Origin: Brachypodium distachyon
Lineage: Eukaryota; Streptophyta; Magnoliopsida; Poales; Poaceae
Direction: 5' to 3'
NCBI RefSeq assembly: GCF_000005505.3
Contig: NC_016131.3
Location: forward strand, 41,498,855-41,562,854
Length of the DNA stretch: 64,000 nucleotides
Part shown: positions 10,580-21,918 of the stretch, piece by piece
Position numbering within the stretch: the stretch's first letter is position 1
Layout: every line of letters starts with the position of its first letter
Position numbers and translations under genes: made by a program
The notes under the pieces: generated by a model
What the model saw: the letters and a program-made list of their open reading frames with translations, nothing else
Database searches by the model: none
Told to the model about the DNA's origin: nothing

Positions 10580-11371
10580 CACTACGTCAAAACAGGGTTC
10601 TTGTAACACACAAATGTGATAATATAGCATAAAAAGTGCTCTAGTAACACAATTTGTTATGTGTTACTTTATGCTATCTTACAAAGGCTGGGTTAGTGTA
10701 ACACATGACATTTTTCCTACATGTAATAAAATGTGTTACAACTGTGTTACGGTCACACCTATTATATGTGTTACTACAACATTAACATTTTTTTCAAGCT
10801 ATAGTAGCTAGCAACATTTTTTCTTAGCTACAGTGAGAGAATTAGTAACATAGTTTTTTACTTGTAGTAACACTTTTTTTAGTTGTAGTGATAAACTAGT
10901 AACACTTTTTTCTAGTAGTGACAACATGGTTTTTGTTCCACCCTGGTCAAAAATAAGCCCACGCCACGTCATTTATATGGGCCAAGCCCAGGACTTCAAC
11001 CCATTTATAAAGTATTTTTTAGGTCAAGCTAAATGGGCCAACATCATAATTTCAACCTGTTTATTTTTTTCAAAAACCCTTTTGGGCCACGGCCTTTCTA
11101 TAGTGTTGTTTGATCCAACCCATTTCATTTCCAATTTGTTTTTCAGCTTTTCCTATAAAAATACTATTGCGGTCCAAAATGGTTTATAATTGTTGTCCAC
11201 TATAATTTGGAACCACTATTTTCAACCCGATTACATTATATACATTCAGCCCATATTTTGACATTATATACATTCGGTCCATATTATAATGTGTTACTAT
11301 AAAATCGTTTGCAACATATTTTTTTTATGTGTTACATGATTGTGTTACTTAAACTATGTTTTGTTATAGTG
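10580..11371. mobile_element. Non-autonomous CACTA (En/Spm-type) DNA transposon
   Basis: A 792-bp element that begins CACTACGTC and ends TATAGTG. It is flanked by a perfect 3-bp target duplication AGT (10577-10579, 11372-11374). The terminal 30 bases match as inverted repeats at 22 positions. Subterminal GTAACAC/GTGTTAC motifs occur many times in both orientations, as in CACTA elements where they bind transposase. The interior has no transposase frame, so it must depend on a helper elsewhere. Confidence 0.85.
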
Positions 11372-14300
11372 AGTACGGACTATATAATAATCGCTTAAAT
11401 CCCCACCGCTATCGTGAGAGTATTACTGTAGACAAAGAACAGTGACCTAATTAACATGTCAAATCCCTGTCATATGTCCATTTGTATGTGGATATGACAA
11501 ACTTATGCCAAAATTGACATTGATTTGGCAAGTGAGGACACTCAGCGAATTGGAAAAAAAAATCTTTTGACATGCGCACAGACACATGCCAAATGGACGG
11601 ATGACATGTCAATTTAACATGAAGCTCTTAAGAGAAGTGATGGATTGCAATTGACAAGTTGAGGACACATGCCAAATAGACAGGTAACATGTCCATTTGA
11701 CATGTCATCCTTAGGATGCCCTAATTCTTGAACAACCTCTATCGTGTTGCACGTGTTGCCTACGAGAATCGGGCGAGAGCCGTATGCTTGTGTTGCATCA
11801 GTCGTACATGCTCTTGCGACCAATCTCATGCGTAGCCCGAAGGAGTGAAGGCCAATAAGAGATAATTACCATGTATCAATTTAGGCTATGATCTCTAGTG
11901 AAAACTTTCATTAAATGCAAATTTGCAAACTATCATCATACCATAAGATTAAAAGTACACAGCTTGAATCAAAGGTGAAAATCACGCCCACTACTTAAAT
12001 AGACTTTTGCACATAATCCTATGACATTAAGTTTAATTAGTTGGTGGGACTGCCACTTTTGATTTGAACCGTGCATTGTTTTTTATCTAACGGCCTGATA
12101 CGATAGTTTGCATTGAAACGGTTTTACCGGATACGTCACCGTCGATTTAACAGTACTCAGGCGGATTGAGTTCCACGATTGCTAAACATTTTCATTTGGC
12201 TCATGCCTTTTATATTGATTTTTACGAAATAAAAGAAAAAACATATTCTGGTCTTAGAGTTTGTAGTGGGCTTCATTTAGGCATTCACAACGAATAAGTC
12301 TTGTCCATGGCAAAAGGAAAAATGGGCGAACCCTATTTGCGGCCCACGGCTTGTACAACTTGGGCTGGCCTGAGCGGTTCCAAGTGCTCTTTCCTTCTTT
12401 TTTTTGTTGTCTTTTTTTTTCTTCCTTTCTTTCTTTTTTTCTCTTGGAACACGTAACGTTTTCATCTAAAAAAATGTTTAACAGTTTCTGGAAGTACGTG
12501 AATATTAAAAATATTATGAATCCTGTCGGAAGCTCTTGTGAGGCCAAGTTTTTGATGCCGACGTGCTAGAACGTTGGGCAGACACAAGCCAAGTTCGCTG
12601 CCCTTCAAATTTCGTGATAAATGGTCGTATTTTAACAGTTTTGAAAACACTCAAGCAATAGACATTTTTTAAATAACAATCTGGCTTTACTGATTCATGA
12701 AATAAGTAGCGCAAAAGATCGATGCCCGAACGAACATAAAATAGCGAAGATACTCAACAAAACTAAAAAAATTATTGTAATCCTTCGAATTAAACTTCTC
12801 TTGATCTATCATTCGCATCTTGATGTTTCTCCACGTATTCATCGATAAAATTGCAGAACATCATGCTTGTACAAGCTGATGAAACCTCAGAAGTTTTGAA
12901 AAGCCGCAGGAGCCGCCCATCTCAAACGGTGAGAACTTAAAATCGTTGAACACACTGTGACCAGGGACATAATGAAACTAGATGCCAAACATTGTGACCA
13001 TGAGAAACGAGGGAAACCGCCGGAAATCAAATCTTCCTCGAAAACGGCGACGGCTAGGGTTTTCTCCGTTACAACAACAATCTGACTTCCCTGAACCAAT
13101 AGATGAACAAGTCCCACGATTTCTCGTCCCAATTCAGGAAAATGGAACTCCCACCCTCTCACCCCCCATACCCAGCCCATGCACCGAGCCCATATCTAAT
13201 ACGTGGAGTTTTCCCATTAGGCCAAGTTGATCACGACTGATCATGCTAATATTCCAAAGTAGCATGTGTGCTAATTTTCGAGTTCGAGCAAGCAGAAGCA
13301 GGACCAGGCTATCAAAATCCGAGGCCCGGGCCGGGCTAGGCCGGGTCTCGAGCCCGATAGCAATACCCAAGCTCGGGACTGGTCTAAACCTGGAAAAGGT
13401 CTTTTATTATTTACTAAAATTAAATAATCATCTGTAGATAAAATATGAAATTCATACCCATCTTTTGATAAAACTATTTTTAAAACATACCGGCCTTTTT
13501 GTAGGCTTTCGGGCTGTGCTTCTAGCCAAGATCTAGGCGAGGACACTCGAAGCTATTGACCCGTCGATATTTGCCGGGTGTATCATTGGTGGTAACCCAG
13601 TCGTCTAATATGAGTCTTAAGAAACGAACTTCAACTTGTCGCACATCATCCAATCGAACGACGGCTCACGTCGATCTAGGGAAGGGGAGGGCACACTCGA
13701 TGTACGGCGGCAACAGAACTGCCTAGGGAGAAACGGTGGGTGGGGTGGTGGTGGGGGGTGAAAACAGGCAACGACAATGACAAAGGTGAACAAGAGGTGG
13801 AATACTGATGGAGGAGAATGCCGAGGGGCGAGGGGTGGGGGGGGGGGGGGCAAGCGACGTGTGACAACCATGAACATGGAAGCGCATGACAGAAAACCAA
13901 GTAAGATTCATACGTTAAATTCCATGGTTAGCAACCTTTTTAGGTGAGCCATTACAGATCACGGACGTAGCATGCACAAGATCACGCCACCGTGTCATCA
14001 GCTCATGGATCGGCAGTTCAGATGTCATCAAGAATACATACCTTCCCGGCAGCCGTGCTCGACCGGTAGAGATTCTCAGCCGGCCGAGAAATTGTATCAT
14101 ACATGTAATTGACGCACAAGGAGAGGGAGCCCCGAATTTGGTTGGGTTGATTTCGTCGTTTCTTTTCTTCTTATAGTACACTACCAATTGATGCTAATAA
14201 GTGAGGAAGCAGGCAAGATCGGCACCGTACCGCTTTTATCAGAAAGTGCAACGAGATGGTATACGACGACCCTGTCTGTCTGACTCTGGTTTTAACAATG

Positions 14301-15131
14301 ACGGACCACCAAAATCTGATAAGAAGCTGGCACGCAGGACGTACGTGCCAGCTCAAGGTGGAAAGCTAAACCAAACCTTCCCGTGCTCAGAAGCCTGTAT
14401 CCCTGCTGTGCTCTGCTCCTACTAGCCCACCGGGGAACACTTGCCAAACATCACACACCGACACACGGCTAAGTGCTAACTCCGGCAAAGTTCAGGAATC
14501 GACCTGTCCTCGGCAACAAATACGACAGGTCGGCTGAACACCATCTGGGGTCGATCTTCTATTGTCGGGTGCAAATGCAGATGCACCACGTACAAAAGGA
14601 GATCCGGAAGGGATATTACATACACGCAGGCCTGCATACACGTCTGCAGAGATCGCAACAAAACATGAGCTAAGATGTCGATGTCACTTGGCTAGGTAAA
14701 TACTAAGGCAGAGCGTCCATGAATCGACAGAAACACTATATTCGTTAGTCGCCTTCTCCGGGCCTCTTACGCGCAATGGATGATCCTGCGTCTTCTGTAA
14801 TGAACTGAAAAAACTGTATCATATAACTTATTCGGCAGCTGCAGATGCAGCCTGCAAGAGATATAATGTCGTTTTCCGTAACACGTCACTTTTCGGGACA
14901 TAGCTGTGGAACCTAACTAGAGTGCAAAGGGAGTTACATCCGAAAATTCTAATTTACCGGGCCCGAGATTTACCGGAGTTTTATCGTCCGTTAGTTTGCT
15001 CGTGCGAGATTCGTGCATCTGTTTTCAGGTTTTGTGAATTTTATTGTGCATATCCAGAAGTGGGTCCGACGGCAGCGAGGGTCAGGCAGCCAGGGTTGCA
15101 GGACCTCACGTGGTGTTGATTGGGGAAGGCA
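11372..15131. other. Intergenic, no supported gene
   Basis: I find no conserved protein. A ~40-bp direct repeat (11582-11621 and 11665-11704, motif ACACATGCCAAAT) lies near the CACTA element. A poly-G run sits at about 13837-13850 inside a purine-rich stretch. Around 13000-13200 the minus strand shows a leader-like segment with AAAACCCTAGCCGTCGCC but no downstream protein, possibly a gene-start relic. Confidence 0.45.
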
Positions 15132-15475
15132 ATGATACACTAACGCATTTTGATTTTCTACAAAAAATTTGAGGGTCCAAACGAACTCGGAATTTGGTGA
15201 AATTTTGAGGGTTTGTCTAAGATGGTGTTTCTCACCTACAGTAAAAATTTCAAAAAGTTTTGAGCAAGTTCAAAATCTCGACCAATCTCCACCGATATTA
15301 GTACTGCACTAACACATTTTGATAGTTGTACAAATTATTTGGTGGTCCAAACGGACTCAAAATTTGACAAAAATTTGATGGTTGGTTTGAGATGGTGTTT
15401 CCGGACTACAGAAAAAGTTTCATAAAATTTGGCAGATTCAAAATGAAAATTTCATTGAAACAGTAGTGCTGCAAG
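15132..15475. repeat. Diverged tandem duplication, ~173-bp unit
   Basis: The segment starting CACTAACGCATTTTGAT (15135) recurs as CACTAACACATTTTGAT (15307). Both are followed by GTCCAAACG and by GATGGTGTTTC. Two copies are clearly diverged; function unknown. Confidence 0.6.
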
Positions 15476-15661
15476 TCAAAAACGACAAAGCCGAAAATGA
15501 TTTGTTTTACAAAGGTTCAAAATAGAATCTAACTATTGAAACGTTAGTGTCCTAAGGATTGCCGATTGAAACATTGGTGTCTCAATGAACTTTATTATAC
15601 AATTTCAATCATATAAGAATAAGTTCAAATATTGCCGATTAAAACAGAGTGTTTCAATAAC

Positions 15662-16103
15662 TTTTCATATATACGGTCAATGAAAATATTTGTGTCTCAA
15701 TGAAACTAGTGTTTCAATGTTAGTTCAATACTTGACCATTGGAATAATGATTGATGCTAACGAAATTTCAATGACTTGTCAATGAAAGTTCAATGGTACA
15801 CACATATTTTCATATATATGGTCAATGAAAATATTTGTGTCTCAATGAAACTATTGTTTCAATGTTAGTTCAATATTTGACCATTGGAATAATGATTGGT
15901 GCTAACGAAATTTCAATGACTTGTCAATGAAAGTTCAATGGTTCAATGATACACACATATTTTCATATATACGGTCAATGAAAATATTTGTGTCTCAATG
16001 AAACTAGTGTTTTAATGTTAGTTCAATATTAACCATTGGAATAATGATTGGTGCTAACAAAATTTCAATGACTTGTCAATGAAAATTCAATGGTACACAC
16101 ATT
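15662..16103. repeat. Three-copy tandem repeat, 145-153-bp unit
   Basis: Units begin TTTTCATATATACGGTC at 15662, 15807 and 15960. Each contains TCAATGAAAATATTTGTG, a TTTCAATGTTAGTTC stretch and AATTTCAATGACTTG. Copies are very similar; the second has a short GTTCAATG duplication. TCAATG/CATTGA is repeated throughout the surrounding 500 bp. No coding potential. Confidence 0.75.
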
Positions 16104-17224
16104 TTTTAATGATGCATCAATGAAACAATTGCATGTTTGGATTTTCAATGAGATATCTTTAAAATTTCATAGCTAGCAGTATCTAGCCAAAAATGCTCGC
16201 ATGTATGCAGTGGTTAGAGCTAGCAACAAAGTGTAAAGCAATTAATTAATTTCCTATGCATGCACTGTGGCCGGTCTCGCGCCTGCACCTGCATGTGGTA
16301 GGGACAGCACCTTTCAATGGAACCTGTTTAGGGACAGCACGAATCTTGACGAAATTTTATGGTGAATAAAACTCCGATAGGTTTCGGCTCCGGTAGAAAA
16401 ATCGCTTTAGAGTTACGTCTATGCGCGAGTCGCCTTCCATGTCCAAACGAACTGACTATTGTCAACAAATTGGGCAAAGGCTGTCAAAAAAACAAAAACA
16501 AATTGGGCAAATGAGAAATGCCTCTCGGCTGGTGACGCCGTTAGGGAGACCTGACTATTCCTTGTACGGAGTAACAGAAGAAGCTGAACAATTGGTTGGA
16601 GAACTTAATGTTCCGTACGTCGGTGCACCTTCGATCATCATGGATTTCCACGCATGATTTAAGCACCTAACATAACATAAAATCGAATGCATGCCGGCCG
16701 GTCTGACTCGGCGGCATACAACACGGCAACGGCCGGGACGACCAACATCCTTCACACTCCAAAAACCATTATTCTTGCTCTTCGAATTTCCATGGGTGAT
16801 GGAATGGATCCTTTGCGGTTGCTGCAAGGATGCTGCAGCTGTCGCTCGGGACGGTTTTAATATAGCGGTTGGCCTGCAGGCTCGTTTCAAAAGGCGATGG
16901 ATGGTGAAGGCAAGGCAAGGCAAGGAAGCTGTTGTTGGAATGTAACTATCCACCAACCAGCTACATGATGTATGCATGCATATAACAGCATCAGAAAAGC
17001 TGCTTCCCTGACCGTAGGCATCCAGCTACCTATTATCTTTGGTGAGAACAACACCCGTGCATTTCACTTCGGGAAACTACAGCGGTTGGCGTTTTGCTTC
17101 GTCTGTTCTTCGCCGAACCCTTCTTAATTTCTCGGTGTTGCCTTGATTTCGTTCTGCCAGTTTGTTTCATTTTCCTTCAACTACGGTTACAGCTTACAAG
17201 CAAACAAGACGACCATTTGTCATA
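16104..17224. other. Intergenic, no supported gene
   Basis: Open frames here do not resemble known proteins. A short AAGGC tandem (about 16908-16926) is the only simple repeat noted. Confidence 0.45.
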
Positions 17225-17304
17225 CACTCCGTTCCAAAATAAGTAACGTAGATTTGTATAGATTGTTATACAAATTCACGTCACTTATTTTAAAACGGAG
17301 GAAG
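17225..17304. mobile_element. Stowaway-like MITE
   Basis: An 80-bp palindromic element with TA at both sides. It starts CACTCCGTTCCAAAATAAGT and ends with the inverse, ACTTATTTTAAAACGGAGGAAG. The same family has a half copy at 43889-43948. Confidence 0.7.
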
Positions 17305-17378
17305 TATACATGTGTATACTACTCCATTCATTATTTTTAACTTATGTGAGAACTGTTTTGTAAATCAGATCAGAATTA

Positions 17379-17457
17379 CTCCCTCCGTTTCATAATTGTT
17401 GTCGAAATAGACGATTTTTAGCACTTTTGAGCAAATTTGAGAATTATGGAACGGAGG
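17379..17457. mobile_element. Stowaway-like MITE
   Basis: 79 bp flanked by TA. It starts CTCCCTCCGTTTCATAAT and ends ATTATGGAACGGAGG, giving inverted ends. Confidence 0.7.
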
Positions 17458-18665
17458 TAATAGCTTTAGTTTACCTCAGGACATCGAGACGATGGCTAGC
17501 TTGAGGTTCTTTAATCTGAAGTCCACGCCATACAGTCGCATCAAAATCCGTAAACTTCTTTATATCGGACGAAACTTTTTAAACTCTTGGATAGAATCGA
17601 TACTACTTCCAAAAGGCCACAAACACAAAGAAAGCAAAGTACGCAAAGGGTACTTCTTCTAGAAGAGCACGCCAGCTAAAAATATTCCCACGCACATTCT
17701 TTGCTCGATCATTGAGGTCCATGCGATGCGATGCGACCGCATACTTCACGATACCAACGGCCGGCGACCATCTGATGGGGAATGATTAACTAAATCATCT
17801 GGATACTGTATGTCAGCGCGTGATCGCAGTAATCATGCGCACGCTCTCCTCTTTGCGTGCTAGTGCCACGACGTATATATATTCGCTCCTTTTTCTTTGT
17901 TTGGAATTTGAAGTGGCGTGGCTTCTCCTTAAAGCCACCACGCGGACGTTCATGTGAAGCGTAGAAAACAGGAAAGCAGGTTTTGGGACAGATATTCCAC
18001 ACCGATTGTTTTTTTTAATTGTGTTTTGAAAAAAAAACGATCATACGACCGTGCTCCATTACCAACAGATGACGGAACAAGATGTTCACCCCACACAGAG
18101 TAGCACGCACTTGTCGTCCGCAGCCTAACAAGAACACACCTAGGGACCTAACCAGGTTCCCAACGAAGAACAGTTTAACAGATATACAAAAGCCACATCA
18201 CACAGGACCGGCAATCGAAAGAAGTCTCACAGTTTTTCCTAGTGTTTCAAAACACAATATAGAGTTACATTCACAATTACGCATGTACACTCATCTTTGT
18301 GAATGCACGCACGCACTACGCATATGATCACCTCCGAGAGACCGAGTCGATAAATTTTGAGGTTGATAAAGTCACCCCAGACGTCTCGTTGTTGATGGAA
18401 CAATCATCTATCATTGGAAGAATAGCGCCGGTTAAACGCAGCCACACATGCCAAGTCTCGGACTTGAACCTGAGTGGTTCTCGATTCCAAACCTATCTTG
18501 AAGCTAAACTATCCAGTACTCACACATATGAATTATGGTAAATGTAGCAAAATAATTGAGTTGGACCTACGTGTCATCCATATATGAGATCGGCCTTGGG
18601 ACAAATTTGAACATGAGTTTTGAATTTTCAAGAAATGAAAAATTGAAGTCTGGATAGAGAAACAT
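17458..18665. other. Intergenic, no supported gene
   Basis: No conserved protein, RNA gene or transposon recognised. Confidence 0.45.
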
Positions 18666-18810
18666 AAATGATTTCTCAGTTGATTGTTAAGGTGTCAGCT
18701 CATTCAGCCTAGCTTTTTGAGAGGTAAAACTCAAAATAGATATTTGACCTTTTTTAGAAAATTCCTTAGGAAACTGACATTTTCAATGTAAATCACAAAT
18801 GTATTCCTGA
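18666..18810. repeat. Direct repeat, copy 1
   Basis: 145 bp that recurs at 19302-19446 with few differences (AAATGATTTCTCAG to TATTCCTGA). The two copies flank 491 bp that includes a GC-rich segment (18840-19110). No LTR-type ends or primer site. Confidence 0.7.
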
Positions 18811-19301
18811 CACAGGTCGAAGCCATGGTTCTCCTCGTTTCCTTCATCTCATGCCGGCGTGTGCCTCTCCCCTTCCCCCATGGCCTTACCCCGCCACTGC
18901 ACGACCTCCTCCTCGCGTCCCATTCCTCCGGCGCTGCCCTTCCTCCCTGCACAAAGATCTATGCCGCCGCCCTCCCTTTGCACGCGGAGCCCGGCGCCGC
19001 CCCTTCTCCCTGCAGGTAGATCTCCGGCGCCGCACGCGGGGCTCCGACGCCACCCCTCCTCCTGTACGTTGTGCTCTAGCCCCGCCTTTGCGCGAGGCCG
19101 AGAAGAAGACAGATGCCGATTCAATTCTCTGGACATCCAAACAGAAATTTGGAATTGACTATTCTCCCGGTTCCAAGTATCAATATTCTGTACAACCAAA
19201 CAACGAAATTGGAATCGGGTTTCAATTCAATACATAGCCTGATTTGGTATTGAGACCAATTCAATTCCAAGCCTCCCAATACATACATCCAAACGAAACC
19301 T

Positions 19302-19446
19302 AAATGATTTCTCAGTTGATTGTTAAGGTGTCAGCTCATTCAGCCTAGCTGTTTGAGAGGTAAAACTGAAAATAGATATTTGACCATTTTTGAAAAAATC
19401 CTTAGGAAACTGACATTTTCAATGTAAATCACAAAGGTATTCCTGA
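19302..19446. repeat. Direct repeat, copy 2
   Basis: Second copy of the 145-bp segment at 18666-18810, in the same orientation. Confidence 0.7.
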
Positions 19447-20267
19447 GTGGACCACTAAATTCCAACTCATTTGGTCTAGTTCTTTTAGAGACAAAAATAA
19501 AAGAATATTATTCGATAAAAATTGAACGTGAATTTTGAAAATTTCTAGAGAACTTTGAAAATTTCAAAGAAAATCGTAGATGTCTCCCTATGTAGATTGT
19601 TAAATTGTTAGCTCAATTGTCCCATCCATTTGAGTCAGAGAAAATTTGGAATGATTAGAAATGACTTCCTCAGTGAATTGTTAAAGTTTCAACTCATTTG
19701 GCCGAGCAGTTTGAGAAGTAAAATTCAAAACATTTGAGCTCAAGGCTAGGCTCTTAGTGTGTCCTAAGGTTGACATTTGGGGACAATTCAATGTGATTAC
19801 TAAGCTAGCAATTTTGTTTAATTTTTGTAACTCACGAGTCAGGGTATCAGTTAAAATCATCTAGGTTTGTAGTTTTTTGTTACACTCATTCTTAAAAGTG
19901 TAAAGTTTATGTATCGGTGCAGTTTACCCTTCTTTGATTTATGCTTCAAGTGAGTTCCTATATATCTTCGTTCATAAATACATGACATCTTAGAAATTGG
20001 TAGTAATGTTTATCTAAATTTGATCGGGTTTTTTTATGGAAAGGCTGTAAGGGAAACCCGTAAAACATAATTGTGAGCACCAAGATTTGAATCCTGGTGG
20101 GGTGGAGTCATGCACCCATAACTCCACCACTATACAAAGATGTTTTTCTCTCTAAATTTGATCATTATATATAGGCAAGTTTTAATTGCTCGATTAATAT
20201 GCTATCTTTGGAAAAGAACCACTAAAGACCATAGATTAAGTTTATAATGTTTTATTGGTACTTTTTA
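19447..20267. other. Intergenic, no supported gene
   Basis: AT-rich, no open frame or repeat recognised. Confidence 0.45.
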
Positions 20268-20356
20268 CTCACTCCGTCCACAAATAAGTGTAATTCTAGA
20301 TTTGTGTTAAGTCAACCATTTTAATTTGACCAATTTTATAGAAAACTGTAGCAACA
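20268..20356. mobile_element. Half Stowaway-like MITE, interrupted by another
   Basis: It starts CTCACTCCGTCCACAAATAAG and follows the left half of the MITE at 49874-50139 up to GTAGCAACA, where the next MITE begins. Its right half is missing. Confidence 0.55.
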
Positions 20357-20358
20357 TA

Positions 20359-20589
20359 CTCACTCCTTTTCACAAAGAATGGCGCGCACGCATTTCAAGA
20401 TTTTGTTTTGACCAACAGTTAGACTAATCATATGAGGATTACGTGCTACAAAAATTATATCATTGGATTCGTATTTAAAAAACGTCTCTACCGGTATAAA
20501 ATTTATGACACATAATGTACATATTAGTGATATAGGTCAAAGTTTGACCTCAAAAAACGCGTGCGCCACTCTTTGTAAAGCGGAGGGAG
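20359..20589. mobile_element. Stowaway-like MITE with GC-rich ends
   Basis: 231 bp flanked by TA. The left end reads CACAAAGAATGGCGCGCACGC and the right end GCGTGCGCCACTCTTTGT, followed by AAGCGGAGGGAG. It inserted into an older MITE. Confidence 0.75.
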
Positions 20590-21840
20590 TATAAGATATC
20601 AAAGTGGTATCTTTTTCTTTTCAAGAATACACCAAACTGGTGCATCATCAATTGTAAGGAGGAAGTTGGGACGCAGCAATACAAAGTGGCATATTGTGAA
20701 ACTATGTTTGAAGATGGATGTGGTGATACTAATTTGATGTCATAAATTTGTGAAGTTGGTCAAAGAGGTTTTGTCCATATCCAAATCATCGTCTATTTAC
20801 GGAAAGAAATTAATAGCCAACACGTTTCCAGTAAATGTATTGGCTAGCCTTCTGGACAAAAATAAATAAACAAGTGAGATTTAGATTTCCACAGAAACGA
20901 CACTGGCCAAGATTTAACATCCGGATGACCAAGCAAAACAAACAATCAAAAAAAGATATCCACGAAACAAACAGCAGCATGTGACGAGGAGTAAATACAA
21001 AACTGGAATAAGAAAGAGGCTGATCCAAAAATTTGGGCACAGCGCAAGTGGATCGAGTCTTCCGTGGGTTTAAACGGCGTTCCGCAGCCGCAGCATGCAG
21101 CAAACTGACCGAGCCGCGGCCTCGTCACGGGCGCCCGCCGACGACGGTGGCACCAAACGGCTCTCCCGCTCCAGGCTGCGTTCCAGACTTCCAGTCCAAC
21201 CACCTCGTGGACCAACCAATCCCAGCCGTCCGATGCCTCTGAGTTCGTCCGGCCTTCCACGTCCCGATTTGCCGATTGCCCAATCGGTGTACACTTTGTG
21301 GGTGCTACCTACCGATATCCCACCGCCAGATTAGGACACGCATTAATACTGCTACGCGCACCCTCTGCCCTGAGTGTGTGCGTCAGTCACTACCACCGAC
21401 GCCGCGAGCCAAAAATAACTAGGCGTCCCCACAAATCGCTCTCCTTCCCCCTTCCTCCATCTCTCTCCCTTCTCCATCCTCTGCCCCGAGATCCACTCCG
21501 CGTCTCCGCCTGCTCGTCTCCGGCGCCGGTCGATCTTGCAAGGCCGTCGCGTGGTACGGTTTCGGCGGCTCTTGCCCTGCCTGGTTTGGCCGTTCGATAA
21601 GGTTCGGCTCGGCTCGGCTCGGCGCCTGGGGAGGAAGGAACTACTGGGCGGTTGCTGCCGGGGGTCCGGCAAGGAAGGCGGTCGGTTGTGGCGCTCGTAG
21701 CTGCCCAGAACGTGGCGGCATCCTTGGCGGCGGCGGGGGACGCTGTGTTTGGTGCTGCATTGGGCGGGGGCGACCTACGGCGGGTTTGTTCGTCGAGGGT
21801 GGTGCCGGATTTGAGGCGCGGGAGGGGGAGGGAGGTTCGG
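20590..21840 (+). promoter_or_regulatory. Upstream region and leader of the O-fucosyltransferase-like gene
   Basis: No gene is seen in 20590-21000. From about 21040 the sequence becomes GC-rich. From 21430 to 21500 it is strongly pyrimidine-rich (TCTCCTTCCCC...CTCTCCC), as in grass 5' leaders. A GGCTC pentanucleotide tandem lies at about 21603-21625. The transcription start cannot be placed exactly. Confidence 0.45.
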
Positions 21841-21918
21841 ATGGTTGCTGCCGCCTAGTCCGTGCCTGGGCTATCTTGGTCCATGTTTGATGGGGTGGAA
21901 GGCGACCATGGGGGGTAA
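21841..21918 (+). promoter_or_regulatory. Two short upstream ORFs before the O-fucosyltransferase-like start
   Basis: The first ATG, at 21841, encodes five residues and stops at 21858. A second, at 21883, encodes 11 residues and ends with TAA at 21916-21918, overlapping the proposed main ATG at 21908 in another frame. Such an overlapping uORF usually lowers translation of the main frame. This assumes that transcription begins upstream of 21841. Confidence 0.5.

Noticed and set aside
16555..16977. A 140-codon minus-strand frame
   Set aside because: No recognisable domain or splice context, and its composition is like other random frames in this region.
18851..19237. A 128-codon plus-strand frame
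   Set aside because: Ala/Pro/Arg-rich low-complexity reading of a GC-rich patch without family features.
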